A stretch of 64,000 bases of DNA, from assembly GCA_017993775.1 (NCBI GenBank), contig JAGOMA010000006.1:124001-188000 (forward strand), written 5' to 3'. Shown here piece by piece: positions 35,618 to 43,279 of the stretch. Origin of the DNA: Chloroflexota bacterium. Its GTDB lineage: Bacteria; Chloroflexota; Anaerolineae; Promineifilales; Promineifilaceae. Made by a program: the position numbers and the translations under genes. Positions within the stretch are counted from its first letter, which is position 1; each line of letters starts with the position of its first letter. The notes under the pieces are model-generated. The model saw nothing but the letters and a program-made list of their open reading frames with translations. It was not told where the DNA came from and did not search any database.

Positions 35618-36421
35618 TTAGAATTCCGCCCGTTCAAACTGCCACACGGCGGCGAACAGGAAAAGGAGGCACCAAACGGCCGTTGCCCCAAGCATCGTCC
35701 ACGCCAGACTGTCAAGGGGCATGTCAAACAGCAGCATCAGCCCTACCTGCTGTAGTTGCCAGGGCGAAATTTGCACCAGCGTCTTCACCGGCACCATGCC
35801 GCCGCCCAGCAGCGAGCCTAAAGTCACCGCCAACAATACGCTACGTTTTGTGGTTAGCGTGCCTAACAGCAGCGCCAGCGTCAGATAAAAGAAGGCGTGA
35901 AGCGTGATCACGGCCATCATGCCGGCAAATTGGCTCCAGGTGTAAGCGCCCGGCTCATACAGCCAAAACAAGCCATATGCCGCCAGCCCTGACGGTAAAA
36001 CCATCAGGAACAACAGCCCGACCACATTGGCCATGAGCTTGGCCGACACAAAAGCCATGCGCGAGATAGGTTTGGACAGTACCCAGGCGGCCGTCCCCAA
36101 CTGGATTTCTTCGATGATGCTATCTTGCATGGCGACAATGACGCCGATGGCCAGGCCGACGGCCGCAAGCCCTGTAAAAAGCTGGCTGCTCATTTGTAAT
36201 GGGTCTTCGTCCATCACCGAATTGCCGTTGGGATCCGTGAGGGTAGGGAAAACAAAGAGTGACACGGCCAGGATGCCATTGAGCAAAATGACCCACAGGG
36301 CAGCTCGAGCCAGGGCGCGGCGTGCAGGCCACCATTTCTGGTTTTCTCGTTCTAGTAAATTGGTGAAGCCCCGGAAACGGCCGTTTCCCTCCACCATCTC
36401 AAACTCAGCATTACTGGTCAT
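35618..36421 (-). CDS. ABC-2 type transporter permease
   Basis: The 267-residue protein has six hydrophobic segments in the ABC-2 arrangement, including WVLSKPISRMAFVSAKLMANVVG, which matches the conserved motif between helices 2 and 3 of NatB/NosY-like permeases. It overlaps the ATPase gene at 36411 by 11 bases, so the two form an export or lipid/peptide efflux pair. Substrate unknown. Confidence 0.85.
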   Translation of the reverse strand: MTSNAEFEMVEGNGRFRGFTNLLERENQKWWPARRALARAALWVILLNGILAVSLFVFPTLTDPNGNSVMDEDPLQMSSQLFTGLAAVGLAIGVIVAMQDSIIEEIQLGTAAWVLSKPISRMAFVSAKLMANVVGLLFLMVLPSGLAAYGLFWLYEPGAYTWSQFAGMMAVITLHAFFYLTLALLLGTLTTKRSVLLAVTLGSLLGGGMVPVKTLVQISPWQLQQVGLMLLFDMPLDSLAWTMLGATAVWCLLFLFAAVWQFERAEF

Positions 36422-37382
36422 GGTTATCTCCTTTTACCAACGCCATGAACGCCTCTTCTAACTCCACTTTTTTGCGCCCAAAGGCGGTCACGACGGTGTG
36501 ATCGTCTGCCAGCAGCAGGCGCAGCAGCTTTGCTTCGGCCACCGCCTCATCCGCCACGGCCACCTGCCAGATCGTCTGACCATTTTGGGCTAGCGTCGTC
36601 ACCTGCTCAACCCAGGGTTCTTGCTCCACCCGCGCCCGCGCCGCCGCCAGATTACCGTGCAGGGCTACGGTATAAATCGTCTGGCCTTCGCCGTTCAGCA
36701 GGTGTTCGATGGGTCCTTGGGAGATCAATTTACCCTCGTTCAGAATGGCCACCGTATCGCTGACCTGCTGCACGTCGTCCAGAATGTGGGTGGAGTAGAA
36801 CACGGTGGCGTATTTGCGCAGCTTTTCCATGATAACCAGCACATCGTGCCGCCCAATGGGATCGAGGGCGGCAGCCGGTTCATCCAGAATGAGCAAATCC
36901 GGGTAATTGACTTGCGCCTGAGCCAGGCCCAGCCGCTGCCGTTCGCCGCCTGAAAAGCTTTTAATCGGCCGGTCGGCTTTGTCGGTCAACCCGACCAGAT
37001 GAAGCACTTCGTTGACGCGCTCTTCGATTTTGGTTTGTGGGCCTTTGAAGAAGAAGCGCGCTGTAAAGTGGACTGTTTCACGGGCGGTCATGGATGGGTA
37101 AAAAAGAGGCTGCTGTGGCATGTAGCCAATGCGTGCGCGAATGGCCAGACTGTCCTCCACAATATCGTACCCGAACACGGTTCCGTGGCCGCCGCTGGGT
37201 TTAATCAGCCCCAACAACAGCTTCATGGTTGTGGTTTTACCCGCGCCGTTTGGTCCTAAAAAGCCAAAAATCGAATGTTGGGGTACGTTTAAATTCAGCC
37301 CATTGAGGACGGAAACGCCATCGTATTGCTTGCTGAGGCCGTCGGTTTGGATAACGGCCGTATCCGTTTCTTTCATTTCCAC
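36411..37382 (-). CDS. ABC transporter ATP-binding protein
   Basis: The 323-residue protein has Walker A GPNGAGKTTTMKLL, signature FSGGERQRLGLAQA, Walker B LLILDEPAAALDP and the switch His in YSTHILDD. The C-terminal 80 residues match the regulatory extension of CcmA/NatA-type exporters. Either GTG 37382 (one base overlap with the upstream stop, GGAGG 5 bases ahead) or ATG 37376 could be the start. It pairs with the ABC-2 permease downstream. Confidence 0.9.
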   Translation of the reverse strand: MEMKETDTAVIQTDGLSKQYDGVSVLNGLNLNVPQHSIFGFLGPNGAGKTTTMKLLLGLIKPSGGHGTVFGYDIVEDSLAIRARIGYMPQQPLFYPSMTARETVHFTARFFFKGPQTKIEERVNEVLHLVGLTDKADRPIKSFSGGERQRLGLAQAQVNYPDLLILDEPAAALDPIGRHDVLVIMEKLRKYATVFYSTHILDDVQQVSDTVAILNEGKLISQGPIEHLLNGEGQTIYTVALHGNLAAARARVEQEPWVEQVTTLAQNGQTIWQVAVADEAVAEAKLLRLLLADDHTVVTAFGRKKVELEEAFMALVKGDNHDQ

Positions 37383-37582
37383 TATTCCCTCCGTTTGCCG
37401 GCCTGTATATCGACCATGCTCCCAATGCCTAAACCGGCGGCCACGCCCAAGACCAAGCCTACCGCAATTTGGTCGAACATAAGCAGCCCCATGATCAAGC
37501 CCAGGCCTGCGCCCATTGCCATGCCCCGGCCACGATAAATTGCGGCTGTCGCTTTTCCCTGATTCGTTGGTTTTTGTGCCAT
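37382..37582 (-). CDS. small glycine-rich membrane protein
   Basis: The 66-residue product starts at ATG 37582 behind AGGAAAGG; the longer frame to 37813 is not supported. After a basic soluble N-terminus (MAQKPTNQGKATAAIYRGRG) come two hydrophobic, glycine-rich stretches (MGAGLGLIMGLLMF and VGLVLGVAAGLGIGSMV), suggestive of a glycine-zipper hairpin. It directly abuts the ABC ATPase gene, so it probably belongs to that transporter operon. Function unknown. Confidence 0.6.
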   Translation of the reverse strand: MAQKPTNQGKATAAIYRGRGMAMGAGLGLIMGLLMFDQIAVGLVLGVAAGLGIGSMVDIQAGKRRE

Positions 37583-37719
37583 TTTTCCTTTCCTAGACCC
37601 TGAGGGCATTACTACAAAAATCATTTCAAGCCGTGTTCGTGGAATTTGTAGCCGCGTATGCTTGCCGCGTATTTTCCAGAGCGCGGTATGAATGCTGCGG
37701 CCACTACCCCTGAAATGGG
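37583..37719. repeat. intergenic region with GGAATTTGTAGCCGCG repeat
   Basis: The sequence around 37638-37670 (GGAATTTGTAGCCGCGTATG, then TTGCCGCG) is similar to the inverse of 17808-17863. No gene is seen. Confidence 0.4.
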
Positions 37720-38172
37720 TTATTGATAATTCCCATAAACCGATAAAGTGCCAGGCGTTTGGGGAGCAGTGAGCAGCAGCCGATATTCGCCAGGCGACAG
37801 CCGCTGTTCCCACGAACCGCCCCCATTCTCGTCGGTGCGAAAGGTTTCGCTGCGCAGAATGACCAGATCGTCGCCATTCGGCCCGCTCAGGCTGAGGTCG
37901 AAATAGGTCGTGTCGATGTTGGGCAGGGTGTAGAAGATGTTGACAACGGCCGTTTCCGTCAGCGTAAATTGCCCCACCTCGGCTCCGTCATGCGGTTGAG
38001 CTGAGAGATCAACCATCGCTACCGGCTGAAAATCCGGCGGCGGCGTCAGCCCTGTCTGTCCGGCATTGCAGCCGACCGCGAACAGAATCAAAACAGACAG
38101 CATGGCTAACAGCATGATGAAATGTCTGGTTGTCGCCGGTTTGGCGAATCGTCTGATTGAATTTTTCGTCAT
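37720..38172 (-). CDS. lipoprotein, unknown
   Basis: The 150-residue protein has a basic N-terminus, a hydrophobic stretch and a lipobox ending FAVGC (Cys about 35), so it is a predicted lipoprotein. The mature part is beta-rich (VGQFTLTETAVVNIFYTLP, YFDLSLSGPNGDDLVILRS, LSPGEYRLLLTAPQTPGTL), consistent with a small C2- or pre-peptidase-like beta-sandwich. It is on the same strand as its neighbours, 24 bases from the gene upstream. Confidence 0.7.
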   Translation of the reverse strand: MTKNSIRRFAKPATTRHFIMLLAMLSVLILFAVGCNAGQTGLTPPPDFQPVAMVDLSAQPHDGAEVGQFTLTETAVVNIFYTLPNIDTTYFDLSLSGPNGDDLVILRSETFRTDENGGGSWEQRLSPGEYRLLLTAPQTPGTLSVYGNYQ

Positions 38173-38196
38173 GGTCTATTTTCCTTCCTTATGGAT

Positions 38197-39315
38197 TTAT
38201 GGTCCTTCGGCGCGAATATACTCGCGGACATCGACGTTGTAAGCGATGTCTTCCACTTCGGTGATCAGCCAGGGCGTGCCCTCGTCTGCCCAGGTCACGG
38301 AGGACCGCGCTGGAATCAGGATGCCGTGGAAAGTATCCCAACTCAAGACATCCATTTGCCACGAAATTTTTTCTGTGTCGTCGGCGCCCCGGTAGCGCAT
38401 GGCTTGCATGTGCGTGATCAGGTTCGTTGTGGGGTCAAAATAGACGGTGAACATATCTTCCCCCGTCTCAAAAGGAACGATCAGCCGGGCCGATGTGTCG
38501 TCGATGGCTTCCCAGCGCACCCGCGAATCGGTCAGATAGATGGAGGGCAGCCAGATCGATTCGCCCCATAGGCCCAGATTGGCGGCCATGTTTACCTTGG
38601 GTTCGTTTTCGATGGTGCCCACAGGTAGCTGCATCCGCGCCTGCCCATCCAGGTAGCGCTCGTTTACCTTCATCAGCGGAAGGCCAAAAATGGTGGTCTC
38701 GATGTAATGACGGTAGCCTTGCCCGGCATTGTGGGTGAAGCGCAGTCGCGCGGGGAAGGTGACGCCCATAAAGCGTAAGTCGCCACGGCCGGTAATCACG
38801 GCCGTTTCCACCACCGGCGCTTCTGCACCCAGTACAGTTTCGTAATAACGGGCTGCAGGAGCAGGTAAATCGGCGGGCACGGCCGTGCTGATCAGGAGCT
38901 GGGAGGATTTGGGGTAGGCGGCAAACGGCCGTGGCTGTATGCGCAAGCCCGCTGCCAGCAGCAGGGGAACCAATAAAACCAGACTGATAAGTGTGCCGCG
39001 AAAAGCATTGCTCCAGTCCAGCGCCGTAACCACCAGCGACAACACAGCCGCCGCAAACATCACAGGCAGCCACCACGTCTGGCCGGCCGCCAAACCAATG
39101 GCCGACCCGGCCAGCCCCACAGCAGCCAGCAGCCAGAATAGGCTAAAAACCCGCATCCCTGTCTGCCCCAATTCCAGGCGGCCGCCCAAAACGGCCGTTT
39201 TGTAGGGTAATTCGGCGATTTCTGCCAGGGGCCAGTATGCCACAAACCCCAGCAGATGAATCAAGCCGTGAATGGCAACAAGGCCAACGGCCACAAAATA
39301 AGCAATGCGCAACAT
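38197..39315 (-). CDS. membrane protein with C-terminal DUF6544-like domain
   Basis: The 372-residue protein has four hydrophobic helices in residues 1-130, then a soluble domain. The soluble half (PAPAARYYETVLG, ITGRGDLRFMGVTFPARLRF, VDVREYIRAEGP) resembles DUF6544 proteins of unknown function. It is upstream of the lipoprotein gene and likely cotranscribed with it. A CTGGTCA-GA-TGGCCAG palindrome lies about 150 bases ahead of the start. Confidence 0.65.
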   Translation of the reverse strand: MLRIAYFVAVGLVAIHGLIHLLGFVAYWPLAEIAELPYKTAVLGGRLELGQTGMRVFSLFWLLAAVGLAGSAIGLAAGQTWWLPVMFAAAVLSLVVTALDWSNAFRGTLISLVLLVPLLLAAGLRIQPRPFAAYPKSSQLLISTAVPADLPAPAARYYETVLGAEAPVVETAVITGRGDLRFMGVTFPARLRFTHNAGQGYRHYIETTIFGLPLMKVNERYLDGQARMQLPVGTIENEPKVNMAANLGLWGESIWLPSIYLTDSRVRWEAIDDTSARLIVPFETGEDMFTVYFDPTTNLITHMQAMRYRGADDTEKISWQMDVLSWDTFHGILIPARSSVTWADEGTPWLITEVEDIAYNVDVREYIRAEGP

Positions 39316-39405
39316 AATTTCCTCTTCGATCCGTCTGCCCCATACGTTGTGGCAGACCAGGTATGTACTTAATGATGCTATTCAGCTTAAATCAAAAGCT
39401 CCCCA

Positions 39406-39475
39406 GACACATCGGGTATCTGGAGAGCTTAAATGCTGGTCAGCAGTGGAGATTCTCGCCTGGTCAGATGGCCAG
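39406..39475. promoter_or_regulatory. palindrome element 2: CAGACACATC box plus CTGGTCA-N2-TGGCCAG
   Basis: Hairpin CAGACACATCGGGTATCTGG is followed by CTGGTCAGCAG (about 39435) and, at 39460-39475, by the palindrome CTGGTCAGATGGCCAG, identical to the one at 34075. It lies upstream of the DUF6544-like gene. Confidence 0.5.
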
Positions 39476-39541
39476 GTTTTCTCCCGGGCGAGGGCTGTGT
39501 ACAGGACCGATTGAGGTTGGAACCAGGCTAAAAGGTGTCCA

Positions 39542-40202
39542 TCACAATCCGGCGGCCACCATGCCAGTCAAAAAGTTCTGAAAGAAGATTTCCACCGCCC
39601 TGGCGGCCAGCAAAATCAGGGGTAACGTACTTACCTGGAGCAGCAACGGGGCGATGCCGCCAATCCAGAAAAGCTTCAGCCCGGTTGTTCCCATTACCCG
39701 CCTATTCGAAGCCTGAAATGAGAGGACAAACAGGCCCACAGACAGGACAATCAGCGGCGCTCGAATGGCTTCTACCGCCAATATTACGCCTGGGGGCGGC
39801 ACGGTCAGGCCGCCGGCATGGGTTGTGTAGTAAGGTCCGCTGCGGGAAAATGAGGGCAGGTAAAACCGCGATAACGACCAGCAGCAGATTGACGCTGCCT
39901 CCCACGATAATACGGCCGTTTCGGAACGTTTTCCCCTCACCTTTCTTGCCGATGAACGCCCACGTTCCCATCCCTGCCCACACAAACAGCAGCACGCCAA
40001 CCCCTTACCAACAAAAGCTCCACTCGATCACCGAGACCAGCGTGAGGAGCAAAAAAACGGCCAATACGCCAATACGCAAGGAGCTTTTGGCCTTTTCCCG
40101 GTTCGATTTTGTGATCATACAACTGGCTACAAAAGCTGCTTCAATAAACAAAGCACCGACAATGACACTTGTGGCCTCAGCAGTTTCCTTTTGCCGGAAT
40201 CT
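39542..40202 (-). pseudogene. broken membrane-protein gene
   Basis: Three hydrophobic pieces on the minus strand read as one degraded gene. From 40202 the frame gives EATSVIVGALFIEAAFVAS...LAVFLLLTLVSVIEWSF, then meets an in-frame stop at 40005-40007. The same frame continues (VLLFVWAGMGTWAFIGKKGE, NLLLVVIAVLPALIF) to about 39850, where it must shift to the frame that gives LIVLSVGLFVLSF and PLILLAARAVEIFF and ends at 39542. A stop plus a frameshift make a pseudogene likely; assembly error is the other possibility. The family is not recognised. Confidence 0.55.
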
Positions 40203-40245
40203 TTAGGTGTAGCTGATAGGTCTCAGTCTAAAACAAATGCTCTCC

Positions 40246-40292
40246 AGACACATCGGGTATCTGGAGAGCGTTTTTACTGGTCAAATGACCAG
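40246..40292. promoter_or_regulatory. palindrome element 3: CAGACACATC box plus CTGGTCA-N2-TGACCAG
   Basis: CAGACACATCGGGTATCTGG is followed closely by the perfect 16-base palindrome CTGGTCA-AA-TGACCAG (40277-40292). It lies just upstream of the broken membrane-protein gene. Confidence 0.5.
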
Positions 40293-40443
40293 GCACAGAT
40301 AGAAGAAAAATCCTTCGGACGCATTGGCGAGTCGAAGGCTTTGAGACGGGTTATCTGCTGATTGCGCGGCGCGTTGTCAGGCAATCAGGTGCGGCGGTGA
40401 TTTGCCAGATGGTGTGCGCCTAAAACTCGGAGAGTTTATTTGG

Positions 40444-40494
40444 CCTCTGGAAAAGTTCCTGATTCAATAAAACCCTCAGGGTTTCCACCAGAGG
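40444..40494. terminator. nested hairpin downstream of the acyltransferase gene
   Basis: Outer arms CCTCTGG / CCAGAGG enclose AAACCCT-C-AGGGTTT (40470-40484). It sits 20 bases after the stop codon of the minus-strand gene at 40515, so a termination role is plausible, but there is no strong T-run. Confidence 0.4.
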
Positions 40495-40514
40495 AAACAC
40501 GTAACAGATGTTAT

Positions 40515-41300
40515 TTAGTCACAAAGCCCATAGCCGCTTTCTATCAGGTTCTTTAGCCGATCGACAAACCGCGCTGCGGGGGCGCCATCGATCACATCAT
40601 GATCAAAACTGATGGTCACACTCAGGTATTCGCGCACTTCTACCCGATGATTAACCACCCCGGGTTTTTCACCGATTCCGCCCAATGTGAGTTGGAGCGA
40701 ATGGTTGGGAACCGGAATTCCCCACCCGTTTCCTTTGCCAAACATGCCAATAGAAGACACCAGCACCGTGCCGTAATAATCCTTGAGCAGATTTGGATTC
40801 TTAAAAAGCGCCCAAAGGAATAATCGCCTGAGAAATCCAGGCAGCCGGACAAACCAATCGATGAATTTCGACTCCTGGCTGCTTGCGTGTTGATTTTGGA
40901 ACGCCCGAATTTCATCATGAAGCGCGCGAAAATCCTTTTTGTTTACCGCTCTGATGATATGCGGTCTGATGCTCTTTTTGCCTGCCACTTCGACCTCGAA
41001 CAACATATTGACATCCACGTCGGCAAAAATGACCAACTGGTTGCGCCAGTTCCGGTAAGCGTGCATGTGTTTGTCCGAATCGATGGCTTTGCCCAGGCAG
41101 GCCAAAATAAACGCCGAGAAAGATAACGTCTCGCCGGTTTGGTTTTTGTGCTGGCGCATGGCTTCACGAATCCGGGTAACATCGAACTCTGTCAGCCCAT
41201 GCACGGTATGTTTGCGGAGTCCCATCCGGCCGCCATCAGCCATCAATTGTCGGGAGCGTGGATAGGGGAGAATCGTTGGTTTTTCGTGTTTTGTTTTCAT
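40515..41300 (-). CDS. stand-alone 2-oxoacid dehydrogenase acyltransferase (E2 catalytic) domain protein
   Basis: The 261-residue protein matches only the catalytic, CAT-like domain of E2 acyltransferases; lipoyl and subunit-binding domains are missing. The active-site motif is VTISFDHDVIDGAPAARFVD near the C-terminus, with His and Asp in HDVIDG. LSFSAFILACLGKAI and GTVLVSSIGMFG are also family-like. It overlaps the glycosyltransferase gene by 4 bases, so the two are translated together. It may acylate a product of that enzyme rather than act in a dehydrogenase complex; that is inference from context. Confidence 0.8.
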   Translation of the reverse strand: MKTKHEKPTILPYPRSRQLMADGGRMGLRKHTVHGLTEFDVTRIREAMRQHKNQTGETLSFSAFILACLGKAIDSDKHMHAYRNWRNQLVIFADVDVNMLFEVEVAGKKSIRPHIIRAVNKKDFRALHDEIRAFQNQHASSQESKFIDWFVRLPGFLRRLFLWALFKNPNLLKDYYGTVLVSSIGMFGKGNGWGIPVPNHSLQLTLGGIGEKPGVVNHRVEVREYLSVTISFDHDVIDGAPAARFVDRLKNLIESGYGLCD

Positions 41301-42586
41301 GCCTGATATTTACTCGTGCCCGGGTTTGGTTCGCCAAGATATTGTTTGATGATTTTCAGGGCATTATGGAGGCCATCTTCGGCGCGTATGGCTGCGCCAT
41401 ATGAATTGGCGCGTTGTTTTATGGCGGGGTTGGAAACGGCCGTCACCATTGCCTCAGCCAGTCGGTCAGCAGTCAGAGCCTTCTGCGGTATTGGGTCTGG
41501 TCCCAGACCCAACGCTTTGATCCGCGCGCCCCAGAATGGTTGATCGAGCACAAACGGCACGACAATGGTGGGGATGCCGGCGCGCAATCCTTCCGCTGTG
41601 GTGCCTGCGCCGCCATGATGCACCACGGCCGCCATCCGCGGAAACAGCCAATTGTGAGGCGCGGCATCCAAAACGAACACATTGTCCGCCGTCTGCTCGG
41701 CCTGTAGCCCGCCCCAACCGGTGACCATTACCCCGCGTTGCCCGCTTTTTTGCAAAGCCTCAAGGATGAGGGCGGCCAGTTGTTCTGGCTTACGGCCGGC
41801 CATGCTGCCAAATCCAATGTAGACGGGCGGATCGCCGGCTTCTAAAAACGCTGTTAGCTCAGGTGTTGGCTGCCATACGGCCGTTGCATCCAGCCAGAAA
41901 TTACCGGTGATATGGACAGTATCCGGCCAATCCGCGGGGTGCGGAATAATGCGGGGGCTGTACGCGCTCAACATGGGTGTTGACGTTAAGGTGCGGTAAA
42001 AACCGGCCGCCGTCACCGGTGACAATCCCAGGCTTTGCCTGAATTCATTGACAAAGGGACGATACCACAGCCAAATCACCTGAAGCATCGCCCTGCCGGA
42101 GACATAGTTGTGCAATCCGCCCCAATCTTTTTGGATGGGCCAGGATGGCGCCGGAAATGCTCTGGTGGGCAGCAGCGGCGTCGGCTCGATATGCATCATG
42201 GGAATGTGGAGGGCGTCGGAAATGGCTTTTCCAAAGGCGCTAAATACCCCCAAACAGATGATGGCATCCGCGTCGCGGCAAGCGGCGTAGGCATCGGCGG
42301 CCATTTCCATCACCACCGGGCCAATCATTTTTCTGACGGCGCGAATTGATTTCAGCGGATTGGCGCCGCCTGTTTCCATGAATTTTCGCCCGGTGTCGCT
42401 GGCCATAATCTGTTGGACATCGCCGCGTAAGGGGTAAATGTCCAGGTCGTGTTGCTGAATAAAACCGGCAAAGTCTTCGGGGGCAGCTAAAGAGACGCGA
42501 TACCCGGTCTGTTGGAGGGCTTTGCCCAAGGCGACGCAAGGTTGAATGTCGCCCCGTGAGCCGGCGGCGAATAATGTGATCTTCAT
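41297..42586 (-). CDS. UGT-type glycosyltransferase (sterol/lipid glucosyltransferase-like)
   Basis: The 429-residue GT1/GT28-like enzyme has the N-terminal MKITLFAAGSRGDIQPCVAL acceptor domain and the C-terminal nucleotide-sugar motif AVVHHGGAGTTAEGLRAGIP with VVPFVLDQPFW, as in sterol 3-beta-glucosyltransferases and macrolide-type transferases. The acceptor is unknown; a lipid or secondary metabolite is likely. It is coupled to the acyltransferase gene downstream and has a CTGGTCA-GT-TGATCAG palindrome about 50 bases ahead. Confidence 0.87.
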   Translation of the reverse strand: MKITLFAAGSRGDIQPCVALGKALQQTGYRVSLAAPEDFAGFIQQHDLDIYPLRGDVQQIMASDTGRKFMETGGANPLKSIRAVRKMIGPVVMEMAADAYAACRDADAIICLGVFSAFGKAISDALHIPMMHIEPTPLLPTRAFPAPSWPIQKDWGGLHNYVSGRAMLQVIWLWYRPFVNEFRQSLGLSPVTAAGFYRTLTSTPMLSAYSPRIIPHPADWPDTVHITGNFWLDATAVWQPTPELTAFLEAGDPPVYIGFGSMAGRKPEQLAALILEALQKSGQRGVMVTGWGGLQAEQTADNVFVLDAAPHNWLFPRMAAVVHHGGAGTTAEGLRAGIPTIVVPFVLDQPFWGARIKALGLGPDPIPQKALTADRLAEAMVTAVSNPAIKQRANSYGAAIRAEDGLHNALKIIKQYLGEPNPGTSKYQA

Positions 42587-42633
42587 CTTGACTATTAACT
42601 TTCCTAGAGTGAAGCCAGGCGCTTACAGATAAT

Positions 42634-42649
42634 CTGGTCAGTTGATCAG
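42634..42649. promoter_or_regulatory. palindrome element 4: CTGGTCA-N2-TGATCAG
   Basis: The 16-base palindrome with one mismatch overlaps the last codons of the NarL-type regulator and lies about 50 bases upstream of the glycosyltransferase gene. It is the fourth member of the family at 34075, 39460 and 40277. Confidence 0.45.
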
Positions 42650-43279
42650 GTTTTCTTGCAAGGCGAGGGCGACGGCTTCGGTACGGCCGTTTACCCCCAG
42701 CTTAGACAACACACTGCTCACATGAAACTTGGCCGTCGAGCGGCTGATAACCAGTTTTTCAGCAATTTCAGGGTTGTTGAGACCCTGCACCATCAGGGCC
42801 AGCACTTCTAATTCGCGCGGCGTCAGGTCGTAGTGCGGCGGTGTGGGGCGAGTGGCGGCCTGAATAAGCGCGGCCGTCGCTTCCGGCGATAACGTCGAGC
42901 GGCCGGCATAAGCAGCCCGGATCGCCGTCGCCAGCTCATCGGCCGTCACATTTTTAAGCAGATAGCTGATCGCTCCGGCTTGCAAGACGTTTTGCACCAG
43001 CTTTTCCTCGCGGAAACTGGTCAGGGCAATCACTTGCACGTTTGGGCACTGCTGGCGAATAAGGCGGGTTGCCTCTGCTCCGTCCATTTCCGGCATCATC
43101 AAATCCATCAGGACGACGTCAACGGCCGTTTCCCGGCACACCTTGACGGCCTCACTGCCGCCACTAGCTTCGCCTACCAACTGCAAATCGTCAAAGATGG
43201 TTAAAAAAGCGGCCAGGCCGCTGCGTACCACGGCATGATCATCTACAATCAAGACCCGAATCGATTTTTCTTCACGCAT
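42638..43279 (-). CDS. NarL/FixJ-type response regulator
   Basis: The 213-residue protein has a receiver domain ([14 protein letters not shown], phospho-acceptor Asp in [13 protein letters not shown], Lys in [10 protein letters not shown]) and a C-terminal LuxR-type HTH ([20 protein letters not shown] and [14 protein letters not shown]). ATG 43279 overlaps the kinase gene end by 8 bases, so it is coupled to it as its cognate regulator. The GTG at 43291 is a less likely start. Confidence 0.92.
   Translation of the reverse strand: MREEKSIRVLIVDDHAVVRSGLAAFLTIFDDLQLVGEASGGSEAVKVCRETAVDVVLMDLMMPEMDGAEATRLIRQQCPNVQVIALTSFREEKLVQNVLQAGAISYLLKNVTADELATAIRAAYAGRSTLSPEATAALIQAATRPTPPHYDLTPRELEVLALMVQGLNNPEIAEKLVISRSTAKFHVSSVLSKLGVNGRTEAVALALQENLIN

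Noticed and set aside
39535-40206. 223-codon plus-strand frame over the broken membrane-protein gene
   Set aside because: It is Ser/Pro/Arg-rich and not protein-like; the minus strand carries hydrophobic helices typical of a real, though disrupted, gene.
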